Assembly (NCBI RefSeq): GCF_040239565.1 | Contig: NZ_JBEHWS010000003.1 | Span: 275,286 to 339,285 of the forward strand | DNA: 64,000 nucleotides | Direction of reading: 5' to 3' | Source of the DNA: Fulvimarina sp040239565 | GTDB taxonomy: Bacteria; Pseudomonadota; Alphaproteobacteria; Rhizobiales; Rhizobiaceae | In this document: positions 43,491 to 51,512 of the stretch, piece by piece | Layout of the letters: each line of letters opens with the position of its first letter | Position numbering within the stretch: the stretch's first letter is position 1 | Program-made: the position numbers and the translations under genes | Notes under the pieces: model-generated | Seen by the model: the letters and a program-made list of their open reading frames with translations, nothing else | What the model was told of the DNA's origin: nothing | Databases searched by the model: none

Positions 43491-44692
43491 TGAACGGCAC
43501 TATCCTGGGGCGCGGACGCCGGTTCGTCACTGGCCGAACCGGACGCGCCGGTCTCAGCAGTCGCGGCATCGTCACCGCTTGACTCGGCGGCGCCGGGCGT
43601 CGTCGACCCCTCGTCCGGCGTGGTGCTGTCAGTCGGGATCGACACCGCGCCGGTCTGTTCTCCGCCGGCGGCATCTTCAGGCTCGGAGGCCGGCTGGTTC
43701 GTTTGAGCCTGCTGATCCTCGTCGGCAGCAGCGTCGTCGTTCGACGACGACTCCTGCTCAATCTCGGGCAGTTCCGGCAGATCGCTCGGGCTGACTGAAT
43801 CACCGGAGCCTGATTCCTGAACGCTATCGCTCTGGAAGTAACGGAAAAATTCCGAGTCCGGCGAAAGCACCAGCGTCGTGCCAGAATTTTCTAGAGCCTG
43901 ACGGTAAGCGCTCATCGAGCGATAGAAGTTGAAGAATTCCGGGTCAGCACCGTAGGCCTCACCGAAGACGCGATTGCGTTCGGCATCGCCTTGACCCTGA
44001 AGGATCTCGGCGTCGCGACGCGCCGCGGCAACCGTCTCGACCACTTCGCGATCCGAGCCAGCCCGGATCTCGCGGGCAGCAACCTGACCACGCGCCCGCA
44101 GACGTTCGGCCTCGGCCAGACGCTCGGCCTGCATCCGCTCATAGGTCTGTTCGGAGACCTCGTCGGTCAGATCGGTACGCCGAATGCGCACGTCGGTGAG
44201 CTGGATACCGAGAGATGCGGCGTCCTCGACGATCTCGTCGCGCACCTGCCGCATCATCTCGCCGCGCTCGTTGGAAAGCGCTGCTTCGAAACCACGCAGA
44301 CCATAGACGCGGCGCAGCGTTGCATCGAGACGGGTCCGCAGCCGCTGTTCTGCCTGCGGGATCGAGCCCGACACGGTCTGCCGGAAGCGCGCCGCATCGG
44401 CGATGTTGTAGACCAGGAAGGCATCGACCACGTAGAAGCGGCCGCCGGAGACCTGGACGCGAATATCGTCGAGATCGAAGCGAAGCAGACGATCCGGCAG
44501 CATCTGGACGTTGTCCGCACCGGCAAAGCCGAAGGGCAGCTTGAAATAAAGGCCCGGTTCTTCAGCGACACGCTGGATCTCGCCGAAGCGCAGGACGATC
44601 GCCTGCTCCTTCTCGTTGACGATGAAGATCGAATTCCAGACCAGCAGGACGACGACCGCCACGACGGCGATCAAGGCATAAAGTCGGTTCAT
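43487..44692 (-). CDS. hflC: FtsH-modulating complex subunit HflC
   Basis: A 401-aa inner-membrane SPFH (prohibitin-like) protein. An N-terminal TM is at about 4-24 (LYALIAVVAVVVLLVWNSIFI). The SPFH domain covers about 25-210 (VNEKEQAIVLRFGEIQRVAEEPGLYFKLPF) and a coiled-coil QTYERMQAERLAEAERLRARG follows. With HflK it forms a cage over FtsH and tunes its proteolysis. After about residue 300 the protein has a roughly 100-aa tail rich in Asp, Glu, Ser, Pro and Thr, longer than in E. coli but common in rhizobia. The start overlaps the hflK stop (TGATG). Confidence 0.94.
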   Translation of the reverse strand: MNRLYALIAVVAVVVLLVWNSIFIVNEKEQAIVLRFGEIQRVAEEPGLYFKLPFGFAGADNVQMLPDRLLRFDLDDIRVQVSGGRFYVVDAFLVYNIADAARFRQTVSGSIPQAEQRLRTRLDATLRRVYGLRGFEAALSNERGEMMRQVRDEIVEDAASLGIQLTDVRIRRTDLTDEVSEQTYERMQAERLAEAERLRARGQVAAREIRAGSDREVVETVAAARRDAEILQGQGDAERNRVFGEAYGADPEFFNFYRSMSAYRQALENSGTTLVLSPDSEFFRYFQSDSVQESGSGDSVSPSDLPELPEIEQESSSNDDAAADEDQQAQTNQPASEPEDAAGGEQTGAVSIPTDSTTPDEGSTTPGAAESSGDDAATAETGASGSASDEPASAPQDSAVQ

Positions 44693-45888
44693 CAGTTGGG
44701 CCCTCCCGACACCGAGCGGCTGTTCGCACTTGTCCGCGGTGTCGAAGTATTCGTGCCGTTATTCTGGCCGTTGCCGTTCGAATTGGCGTTCTGGCGCTGC
44801 AATTCGTTGAGCGGCAGATAGGGAACGACGCCCTGGCCGCCGGCATCGCCTTCGAGGATGATCTTGTTGGAGTCGCGCAGGACGCCTTCCATGGTCTCCA
44901 GGAAAAGACGCTTGCGGGTCACGTCCGGCGCCTTGGCATATTCCTCAAGAATCGAGGAGAAACGCTGGGCCTCACCCTCGGCCTCCTGAACAACACGGCT
45001 CTTGTAAGCAGCAGCATCCTCGCGAATCTGAGCCGCCTCTCCGCGAGCCTGACCGACCTGCTGGTTGCGATAGCGATTTGCCTCTTCGATGAAGCGGTCC
45101 TCGTCCTGTTCGGCGCGCTGAACCTCATCGAAGGCGTCGGCGACCTGTGGTGGCGGAGCGGCGTCCTCGATCGAAATTCCGTTGATACGGATACCGGTCC
45201 CGTATTCGTTCAGCGTGCTCTGGGTGATCTCGCGGACCTCTTCGGCAATACCGGCACGATCGTCGCGGAAGACATCCTGCACCGGCCGACGCCCGACGAC
45301 TTCTCGCATGGCGCTCTCCGAGACCTGCTGCACCATGGAGGTGGGGTCCTGGACGTTGAAGAGGAAATTCTGCGGGTTATCGACCTGATAAAGAACGGCG
45401 AACTGGACATCCACGATGTTCTGGTCGCCCGAAAGCATCAGACCGGAGTCCTCTCCGCGCTGGCTCGAGCCGAGCGTGATCTGGCTCTCCACCACCGGAA
45501 CGGTATCGACAGTCTCGAATGGCCACATGATGAAATGCAGACCAGGCTGAGCGAGCTCCTGCTTGGGCTTGCCGAACAGCATTTCGACCCCGACCTCATC
45601 AGGCTGGACCGTGTAGACGGCCTTGAAAAGCCAACCGATGCCAAGGAGGACGACAACGAGAAGCACGATCGCGGCCGCACCACCGCTCGTACCGCCACCA
45701 CCGCCAGGCATCACCCGCTTCAACCGGTCGCCGCCGCGGCGCAGAATGTCTTCAAGATCGGGGCTGTTGTTCGGGCCGCCGCCACCGCCGCCGCCAGGGC
45801 GTGGGCCTTGCGGACGCTGACCCCAAGGGCCGCCGCTCCCGCCGCCACCTTTCCAACCGCCGTTACCGGTCTGATTGCTCCAAGGCAT
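44692..45888 (-). CDS. hflK: FtsH-modulating complex subunit HflK
   Basis: A 398-aa partner of HflC. The cytoplasmic N-terminus is Gly/Pro-rich (MPWSNQTGNGGWKGGGGSGG..., DLEDILRRGGDRLKRVMPG). A TM is at about 69-90 and the SPFH domain and coiled coil are at about 91-330 (QPDEVGVEMLFGKPKQELAQPGLHFIMWPFE). AAAGGA six bases before the ATG. It follows folA with a 223-bp gap that contains a GC-rich hairpin (46047-46073), so an internal promoter is possible. Confidence 0.94.
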   Translation of the reverse strand: MPWSNQTGNGGWKGGGGSGGPWGQRPQGPRPGGGGGGGPNNSPDLEDILRRGGDRLKRVMPGGGGGTSGGAAAIVLLVVVLLGIGWLFKAVYTVQPDEVGVEMLFGKPKQELAQPGLHFIMWPFETVDTVPVVESQITLGSSQRGEDSGLMLSGDQNIVDVQFAVLYQVDNPQNFLFNVQDPTSMVQQVSESAMREVVGRRPVQDVFRDDRAGIAEEVREITQSTLNEYGTGIRINGISIEDAAPPPQVADAFDEVQRAEQDEDRFIEEANRYRNQQVGQARGEAAQIREDAAAYKSRVVQEAEGEAQRFSSILEEYAKAPDVTRKRLFLETMEGVLRDSNKIILEGDAGGQGVVPYLPLNELQRQNANSNGNGQNNGTNTSTPRTSANSRSVSGGPN

Positions 45889-46111
45889 CGAAGTCCTTTC
45901 AATTGATGAAAAGTGCGAAGGGGCTGGACGCGCCGCTCGCTCTAAACCGTCTGTTGGTTCTTATAAGAGTTGCATATTCTGCTTTCAACGCGCCCGCGAC
46001 CGTTTTGCGCGTCGGATGTGGTGGAAGATCGAAGACCTTCGGGGCACGATTGCGGCCGGGAAGCGGCCGATCGTCTTGTGGAGACTTGCCGATAGACTTG
46101 ATTGCAAATCA

Positions 46112-46651
46112 TTAATCTTGATTCACGACATGTCTTCGCGCGTAGGACTTGAAGCGGGTCGCCGCCGAGTCCCGATCGCCGCGCATCCATTCTTCTTCTG
46201 ACAAAAGCTTGAATTCATCGTCATCGATGGGCGGAAACACCGCATCGCCTTCCGGTTCGGCGTCGACCTCAGTCAGGGCGATCCGGTCGATACGGTCCCA
46301 GAACAGGCGATAGATCTCAGCACCGCCCACGATGGCGATCTCGTTGGCGCGCCTGTTCATGGCACACTGGATCGCCTTCGCCATCGCGTCTTCGGGCCCG
46401 TTTGCAATGATCGCGCCTTCGACCGGCAAGCTGTCTTCGCGCGTGAGAACGATCGAGTCGCGTCCGTCGAGCACCTTGCCGATCGATTCGAGGGTCTTGC
46501 GCCCCATGATCATCGGCTTGCCCATGGTGAGCTGGCGATAGCGCTTCAGATCGCTCGGGATCGACCAGGGCATACCGCCATCGGCACCGATGACACCGTT
46601 CCTGGCGGCCGCGACGACCGCGACGAGTTCGGTGCGATATTGAAAGCTCAT
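46112..46651 (-). CDS. folA: Dihydrofolate reductase
   Basis: A 179-aa NADPH-dependent DHFR that regenerates tetrahydrofolate consumed by ThyA. It has the family start LVAVVAAARNGVIGADGGMPWSIPSDLKRYRQLT (substrate-pocket W and active-site D), GRKTLESIG and the dinucleotide site AIVGGAEIYRLFW. The ATG overlaps the thyA stop as ATGA, so translation is coupled. Confidence 0.95.
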   Translation of the reverse strand: MSFQYRTELVAVVAAARNGVIGADGGMPWSIPSDLKRYRQLTMGKPMIMGRKTLESIGKVLDGRDSIVLTREDSLPVEGAIIANGPEDAMAKAIQCAMNRRANEIAIVGGAEIYRLFWDRIDRIALTEVDAEPEGDAVFPPIDDDEFKLLSEEEWMRGDRDSAATRFKSYARRHVVNQD

Positions 46652-47454
46652 ACGGCGATCGGCGCCGCGATATGCGGCTGCGCTTCGTAGTTCTCGATCT
46701 CGATATCCTCGAAGGTGAAGCTGAAGAGGTCGCGGATTTCGGGGTTCAGCTTGAGTATCGGAAGCGGACCAGGCGTTCGTGACAGCTGCAACCGTGCCTG
46801 CTCGAAATGATCGGCATATAGATGCGCATCGCCGAGCGTATGGACGAAATCACCGACGGCGAGATCACACGCCCGGGCCATCATATGCGTCAGCAGCGCA
46901 TAGGAAGCGATGTTGAACGGCACGCCGAGAAAGATATCCGCAGACCGTTGGTAAAGCTGGCAGGAGAGCTTGCCGCCGGCGACGTAGAACTGAAACAGGC
47001 AGTGACACGGCGGCAGCGCCATGTCGTCGACGAGGGCGGGATTCCATGCCGTGACGATGAGCCGTCGCGAATTCGGATTGTTCCTGATCGCGTGAAGGAC
47101 CCCGGCAATCTGATCGATCGTGCCGCCGTCGTAATCAGGCCAGGAGCGCCACTGGGCTCCATAGACCGGACCGAGATCGCCGTTCTCGTCGGCCCATTCG
47201 TCCCAGATGCGAACGCCGTTCGCCTTGAGATAGGCGATGTTCGTGTCCCCCTTCAGGAACCAGAGAAGCTCGTGGACGATCGAGCGGATGTGCAGCTTCT
47301 TGGTCGTCAGCAGCGGAAACCCCTCTTCGAGGTCGAACCGCATCTGATGGCCGAAGACCGAACGGGTGCCCGTTCCGGTTCGATCGGGCCGATCGGTGCC
47401 CTCGTCGAGCACACGGGCCAGAAGATCAAGATATTGCCGCACGGCGACGCTCAC
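46648..47454 (-). CDS. thyA: Thymidylate synthase ThyA
   Basis: A 268-aa enzyme converting dUMP and methylene-THF to dTMP and DHF. It has RTGTGTRSVFGHQMRFDLEEGFPLLTTKKLH, catalytic Cys in LPPCHCLFQFYV, LYQRSADIFLGVPFNIASYALLTHMMA and the C-terminal HIAAPIAV. A GTG start is used, with GGA six bases upstream. It is first in the operon that runs through folA, hflK, hflC, DUF2065 and degP. Confidence 0.96.
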   Translation of the reverse strand: MSVAVRQYLDLLARVLDEGTDRPDRTGTGTRSVFGHQMRFDLEEGFPLLTTKKLHIRSIVHELLWFLKGDTNIAYLKANGVRIWDEWADENGDLGPVYGAQWRSWPDYDGGTIDQIAGVLHAIRNNPNSRRLIVTAWNPALVDDMALPPCHCLFQFYVAGGKLSCQLYQRSADIFLGVPFNIASYALLTHMMARACDLAVGDFVHTLGDAHLYADHFEQARLQLSRTPGPLPILKLNPEIRDLFSFTFEDIEIENYEAQPHIAAPIAV

Positions 47455-47644
47455 TCTCGTCCAGACGAAACGGGACGCGCCCGCGATCGATCGTGAGGGT
47501 TTTGCCGACTATGGCCGCGCGAGTCCAGACGGGCGCCGGCGGAATTCGCGGTCAGATCTGGTCGAATTTTCCGAGATTCTGCGAGCTTTTCCGCAGCGGG
47601 ATAGTAGACCACGAGCCGGTTCTTGTTCCGTCGTTTTATCTCCT

Positions 47645-47884
47645 TCAGCGTCTTTTCGACGGAGTTGTGGGTATAGTCCTTAAAGGATCAACAGGTCTTC
47701 TAAGCCAACGCACGGCCCGATGGACCTCCTTTTTGTCGGCGGCGAAAACCATCGACGTATCGGGTTTTCTCAGAATGAGAGCGAAGCGCTTTTCCAACCA
47801 CTCGATCTGCTCTTCCTCAGGGCCCGCTACGTAAAGCTTAAGTTTTTCGTCGTATTCCGCATGCGCCCCTCTTCCAGCGCCCAT
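47645..47884 (-). CDS. Possible small hypothetical protein
   Basis: A 79-aa frame not recognised by family. It has protein-like composition (YDEKLKLYVAGPEEEQIEWLEKRFALILRKPDTSMVFAADKKEVHRAVRWLRR) with alternating charged and hydrophobic residues and no low complexity. The Shine-Dalgarno is weak. It lies between thyA (190 bp downstream on the same strand) and the divergent ssrA promoter (80 bp upstream). Confidence 0.4.
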   Translation of the reverse strand: MGAGRGAHAEYDEKLKLYVAGPEEEQIEWLEKRFALILRKPDTSMVFAADKKEVHRAVRWLRRPVDPLRTIPTTPSKRR

Positions 47885-47962
47885 ACAATGCTTTGGAGTG
47901 GAGTGAGCGCCAAAGAATTTCCTTGCGGAACAGGGTCGAAAATTCAGCGCCGGCTTTTGCCC

Positions 47963-47991
47963 TTTTCACGCTGGAGGTTCCCTCTTATATT
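47963..47991 (+). promoter_or_regulatory. Sigma-70-like promoter of ssrA
   Basis: A -35-like TTTTCA (47963-47968), 17-bp spacer and -10 TATATT (47986-47991) place transcription start near 47998, just before the GCCGGA hairpin that opens the tmRNA precursor. The -35 matches 4 of 6 and the -10 5 of 6 consensus positions. Confidence 0.55.
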
Positions 47992-47997
47992 CCCCGG

Positions 47998-48345
47998 TGC
48001 CGGACTTGCTCCGGCTATGGCGATAAACGTTCGATGCAATAAACCTTTCGGACCCGGGGGCGGTACCCGGCGCCTCCACCACGTCTCATGAGTGACCGCC
48101 GACCAGGCGGGCTTGATGAGACGTGGCGGGGGCGAAATAGGATCGACGAGGGCGTAAAGATCGAATTTTTGCTCGGAATGGTTCCGCCGTTATCGGGCCG
48201 TATCAATAGTTGCAAACGACAACTATGCGGAAGCACGTCTCGCCGCGTAAGCGGTGCGATAGCTTCGAATCAAGCCCTGGGGGTTCGCACTCCTAGGCGG
48301 GGCTCGGAGGCGCCTGGCAACAGAAGCCTCCACTTTTCTTTCGGC
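47998..48345 (+). ncRNA. ssrA: tmRNA, two-piece circularly permuted form
   Basis: Rescues stalled ribosomes by trans-translation. The acceptor piece comes first, ending CGCCTCC-ACCA at 48081. The spacer 48082-48127 contains inverted repeats (CGTCTCAT / ATGAGACG) and is expected to be removed. The coding piece starts at 48128 with GGGGGCG, which pairs with CGCCTCC of the acceptor to rebuild the 7-bp acceptor stem. The resume codon is GCA at 48212. The tag frame 48212-48250 reads ANDNYAEARLAA then TAA, the standard rhizobial tag. Pseudoknot sequences follow (GGAGGC...GCCTCC around 48306-48332). The precise precursor ends are estimated. Confidence 0.95.
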
Positions 48346-48390
48346 GCCTGCTAAGGCGTCACGGACGACTTTCGAGACCGGGACCATGGC

Positions 48391-48960
48391 ATGAGCCAAG
48401 ACCTCATCCGCTACGACGTACTTGCACAGGACGCCCTTCGCGGGGTGATTCGGAAAGTGCTCGGGGAGGTGGCGAAAACCGGCCTGCCAGGCGAGCACCA
48501 CTTCTTTATCACCTTTCTCACATCCGCGCCGGGTGTGCGCATCTCCTCGCGTTTGCGCGAGAAGTATCCGGATCTGATGACGATCGTGGTTCAGCATCAG
48601 TACTGGGATCTGAACGTCACGGACAACTCGTTCGAGATCGGGCTCTCCTTCTCCGATATTCCCGAGAAGCTGCTCGTACCATTCTCTGCCGTGCGCGGCT
48701 TTTACGATCCCTCGGTCAATTTCGAGCTGGAATTCGACGTGCGCGGCGCGGAAGCGGCCAATTCCGACGACGCCGAAGAATTGGTGGCGCAGGACGAAGA
48801 CAAGCCATCCGGCGGCGCGCTTTCGGCGACACCACTTCCGATGCGCGAGAAGGCCGGCACGGCCTCATCGGCGGTTGACGGCACGAACGACGACGAGGGC
48901 GATGAGGAACGCGCGGATGCCCAGGTCGTTTCGCTCGACGCCTTCCGTAAGAAGACCTGA
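48391..48960 (+). CDS. sspB: ClpXP adaptor SspB (alpha type)
   Basis: A 189-aa adaptor that binds ssrA-tagged proteins and tethers them to ClpX. The core SspB fold occupies about 1-118 (MSQDLIRYDVLAQDALRGVIRKVLGEVAKTGLPGEHHFFITF, VRISSRLREKYPDLMTIVVQHQYWDL, ...IPEKLLVPFSAVRGFYDPSVNF). A flexible acidic linker follows, and the short basic C-terminal XB-type tail (VVSLDAFRKK) is suited to docking on ClpX. It begins only about 45 bp after the tmRNA gene. The ATG is followed by conserved MSQDLIRYD. Confidence 0.93.
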   Translation: MSQDLIRYDVLAQDALRGVIRKVLGEVAKTGLPGEHHFFITFLTSAPGVRISSRLREKYPDLMTIVVQHQYWDLNVTDNSFEIGLSFSDIPEKLLVPFSAVRGFYDPSVNFELEFDVRGAEAANSDDAEELVAQDEDKPSGGALSATPLPMREKAGTASSAVDGTNDDEGDEERADAQVVSLDAFRKKT

Positions 48961-48978
48961 TCTCATGCGGTTTGAGCA

Positions 48979-49203
48979 ATGGGCGACATCGTCAATCTGA
49001 GACGCGCCCGCAAGGCAAAGGCCCGCGATGACCGCGAGGCTGAGGCAGCAGACAATCGCGTGAAATTCGGAACACCGCCCGCCCTCAGATCACTTGAGGA
49101 AGCCCGCAAGACTAAGGCGGAGAAGGCGCTCGACGGCCACAAGCTTTCCACGGACAAGACCTGCGGTCGGGACGAAACCGATTTGCCGGATGATCCAGCG
49201 TGA
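48979..49203 (+). CDS. DUF4169 family small protein
   Basis: A 74-aa charged protein of the DUF4169 family (MGDIVNLRRARKAKARDDREAEAADNRVKFG is the hallmark start). Mostly helical and basic, function unknown. Its stop overlaps the GTG start of the RHH protein gene (GTGA), and it follows sspB by 18 bp, so all three are probably transcribed together. Confidence 0.9.
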   Translation: MGDIVNLRRARKAKARDDREAEAADNRVKFGTPPALRSLEEARKTKAEKALDGHKLSTDKTCGRDETDLPDDPA

Positions 49204-49442
49204 CCGTCAAGCGATCTTTGTCGATCCGTGGTCACCGCACGTCCATCACCCTTGAAGAAGCCTTCTGGCGAAGGTTGAACAATCTCGCCGAAGAACAAGC
49301 CATGAGCATTGCCGAGCTCGTTGCTGAAATCGACGAGACGCGGAATGCGACCGTCAATCTCTCATCGGCTCTTCGCGTCCATATTTTGGAAGAAGCGCTC
49401 GGGCGGCTGGAAAAAGACGTCGGCGAAGCGCCCCGACCTTGA
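49200..49442 (+). CDS. Ribbon-helix-helix domain protein
   Basis: An 80-aa protein matching the RHH_4 family. An N-terminal beta strand/arm (VKRSLSIRGHRTSITLEEAFWRRLNNLAEEQ) precedes helices. Putative DNA-binding dimer of unknown target. The GTG start overlaps the DUF4169 stop. A strong terminator lies 60 bp later. Confidence 0.87.
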   Translation: MTVKRSLSIRGHRTSITLEEAFWRRLNNLAEEQAMSIAELVAEIDETRNATVNLSSALRVHILEEALGRLEKDVGEAPRP

Positions 49443-49502
49443 GATTGCATTCTGGGTCAGTCCGACTGGGCCATCGCTTCTATCTGGGACATCGACATAA
49501 AG

Positions 49503-49538
49503 AAAAACGGCGCTCCCGGAGGAACGCCGTTTTTCTTT
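49503..49538 (+). terminator. Intrinsic terminator of the sspB-DUF4169-RHH operon
   Basis: AAAAACGGCG (49503-49512) pairs with CGCCGTTTTT (49525-49534), 12-nt loop, followed by CTTTT. Strong on the plus strand; the A run also permits use on the minus strand for the convergent DUF882 gene. Confidence 0.87.
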
Positions 49539-49577
49539 TGAACCTTCAGATTTCAAGCCCGATCGGGGGTCTCGGAT

Positions 49578-51128
49578 TTATTCAAAAGAGACCGCAGCTT
49601 CGATGCGAGCGTTGATGTCTTCCTCGCTCTCGATCTTGACGAGCGGAGCGCGGCTCTTCGTGCGGTCGGGGCCGGATCGCAGCGAGCGAAGCGGCCATCC
49701 GCCCTTGTCGGCGATCGGCGACTTCTTTTCCAAAGCTGCCGTCACGGCGCTCACAGCCTTGTTGTCGACCGCAACGGGTCGAGTCGCATTCGACTCCTGC
49801 GCGGCGGCTTGCTGTGCCGGGCGAACTTTGGGCTGCGGCAGAGAAACCTGGCGCATCGCAGGCGGCGCCTTCGGCGCGTCCTTCGGGACAACGGCCGCGA
49901 CCTGATCCTTCAAGACGGAGTTGAAGGCGGGCCGTCCACTCGGTGTCGGAACCGCGTAGGCAAGTTCCGAGCCTATCCGTTTTTCGTCCTCTGCTTGGTT
50001 TTCGAGCGCAGCAATCATTGCGGCGGTGGCGTCAGGCGAAGGCGCAACCCGTTCCGGCGTGTCGTTCTCGACGGTCGCCGGAACCGCGCGTGAAGGTGCC
50101 CAACGCGGCGACGGGATATTGCTCGGTTCGAGAGAGGCGAGCTGGCTCTCTTCGAGTTCTCCGTTGACCGCGGCGGACGGGTCATTACGCCGGTCGCGGC
50201 TGGTGTCGAAGCCCGCATCGAGCATGGCGACGGCTGCTGGCTGAGGTGCCGGACGGTTCGGCCTGGATGTCGGAACGACGCTGGCTACGACGGGAGCCTG
50301 TGGCTGCGGCTGTGCGCGGGCAACCTGGGTGGGTGCCTGATAGGCTTCGGCGTTATCCTCTTCCTCGTCGGCACCTCCGCCGAAGAGCATGGAGAGCAAC
50401 GTCTTGCCGCCGCCCGAAGACGAAGAGGCGTTCGCGACCTGAAGATCGCCCGCCGCCCGGCGCTGCTTGTAGGAGGCGAGTGCCTGCTGATAGCCCGGAA
50501 GCGGCTTGCCGTCGGAGGGAACGTGGACGGTTCCGCCGTTCGGGAAGACGGACGCCAGTTCGCGGCGGCTCATGCGCGGCCAGTGACGGGCGTTACCGGT
50601 GTCGAAATGGACGAAGGGCGACCCGGATTTCGGATAGTAGCCGACGCCACCGACCTGCATCTTCAGGCCGATCGCGCGGAGCGTTGAGAGCTTCACACCC
50701 GGAATGAAGAAGTCGAGCGCGCGGCCGACCATGTGCTGGCTTTTCTTGGCCTGCCCACCACGTGTCCGGCGCAGCATGCCGTTGGTGGCTGGGGAGCGAT
50801 AGCCGCTGACGACGTTGATGTAATCCCGCGCACCAGCCTGCCGATACGCTTCCCAGAGAAGATCGAGGAGCTGCGGGTCCATAGTCGTGGCCTTGCCCTG
50901 ACGCCAGTCGCGCAGGAACCAGTTGATCTTCTTGACCTCGCTCTGCACGTAGCGACCGTTTCGCTTGTAGGCGAAGCTGCCGCGCTCCTTGGTGTGCAGA
51001 TTGTAGAATTTGAGCGTTCGCGTCTCTGCGGATGCCGTCGCAGGCCCGAAGGCGGCGAAGACTATGGCGCATGCGATTATGGCGAATGCCCAATGGCGCA
51101 CGCGCACGGCGGTGGTTGCAAATTTCAA
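49578..51128 (-). CDS. DUF882 (YcbK-like, peptidase M15-type) exported protein
   Basis: A 516-aa exported protein. The signal peptide is at about 1-34 (FAIIACAIVFAAFGPATASA). The DUF882/M15-like domain is at about 35-190 (RTLKFYNLHTKERGSFAYK, INVVSGYRSPATNGMLRRTRGGQAKKSQHMVGRALDFF with the His/Asp metal site, and GVGYYPKSGSPFVHFDTG). Residues about 215-516 are a long Pro/Gln/Ala-rich tail with no fold, perhaps a wall spacer. YcbK-type proteins bind or cut peptidoglycan. The start is TTG 51128, preceded by AGGGG; no ATG fits this frame upstream of the signal peptide. Confidence 0.86.
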   Translation of the reverse strand: MKFATTAVRVRHWAFAIIACAIVFAAFGPATASAETRTLKFYNLHTKERGSFAYKRNGRYVQSEVKKINWFLRDWRQGKATTMDPQLLDLLWEAYRQAGARDYINVVSGYRSPATNGMLRRTRGGQAKKSQHMVGRALDFFIPGVKLSTLRAIGLKMQVGGVGYYPKSGSPFVHFDTGNARHWPRMSRRELASVFPNGGTVHVPSDGKPLPGYQQALASYKQRRAAGDLQVANASSSSGGGKTLLSMLFGGGADEEEDNAEAYQAPTQVARAQPQPQAPVVASVVPTSRPNRPAPQPAAVAMLDAGFDTSRDRRNDPSAAVNGELEESQLASLEPSNIPSPRWAPSRAVPATVENDTPERVAPSPDATAAMIAALENQAEDEKRIGSELAYAVPTPSGRPAFNSVLKDQVAAVVPKDAPKAPPAMRQVSLPQPKVRPAQQAAAQESNATRPVAVDNKAVSAVTAALEKKSPIADKGGWPLRSLRSGPDRTKSRAPLVKIESEEDINARIEAAVSFE

Positions 51129-51512
51129 AGCCCATCCCCTTCCGATCGAGCGTTCCGGTGTCTCGTATCCCCCAAGACACCGTTACGTCAGCGGATTGCC
51201 GCGATCCTTAGCGACACAGTTCGCTGTGAACTGCGGCATAAGAATGACACCTTGGCCGCATTTTTGGACTTTATTGGAGAAGAGTTAAGGTCGGGTAAAG
51301 GTTAAAATATCCCGAACATCCCGAAATCATGACAATACGGATGACAGCCGGCGGCGGCGGAATTTATTTTTCGCGTCGCAGCAAAAATTTACTCGCACAT
51401 GCCCCATCGAGAGACCGGCCGGAAAAGCCGGATTCTCAGCTGGAAAGCGATAAAATCTGTCCTGCTTGAAACGCAAGATTGGCCTTGAGCAGGAGGATCG
51501 ACGAGACCGCTT
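51129..51512. other. Intergenic region without protein gene
   Basis: 384 bp between the sigma-54 activator and the DUF882 gene, both on the minus strand. It holds the DUF882 ribosome-binding site, a short CCGGC/GCCGG hairpin (about 51415-51431) and T/A-rich stretches. I see no RNA gene and no clear -24/-12 sigma-54 promoter. Confidence 0.45.

Noticed and set aside
46047..46073. GC-rich palindrome CGAT-CGGCCG between folA and hflK
   Set aside because: Short, bulged and without U run; CGGCCG is self-complementary, so hairpins of this type arise easily at this GC content.
51286..51307. TTAA-containing stretch resembling a CtrA site
   Set aside because: The two TTAA half-sites are separated by 13 bases, not the 7 required by the CtrA consensus.
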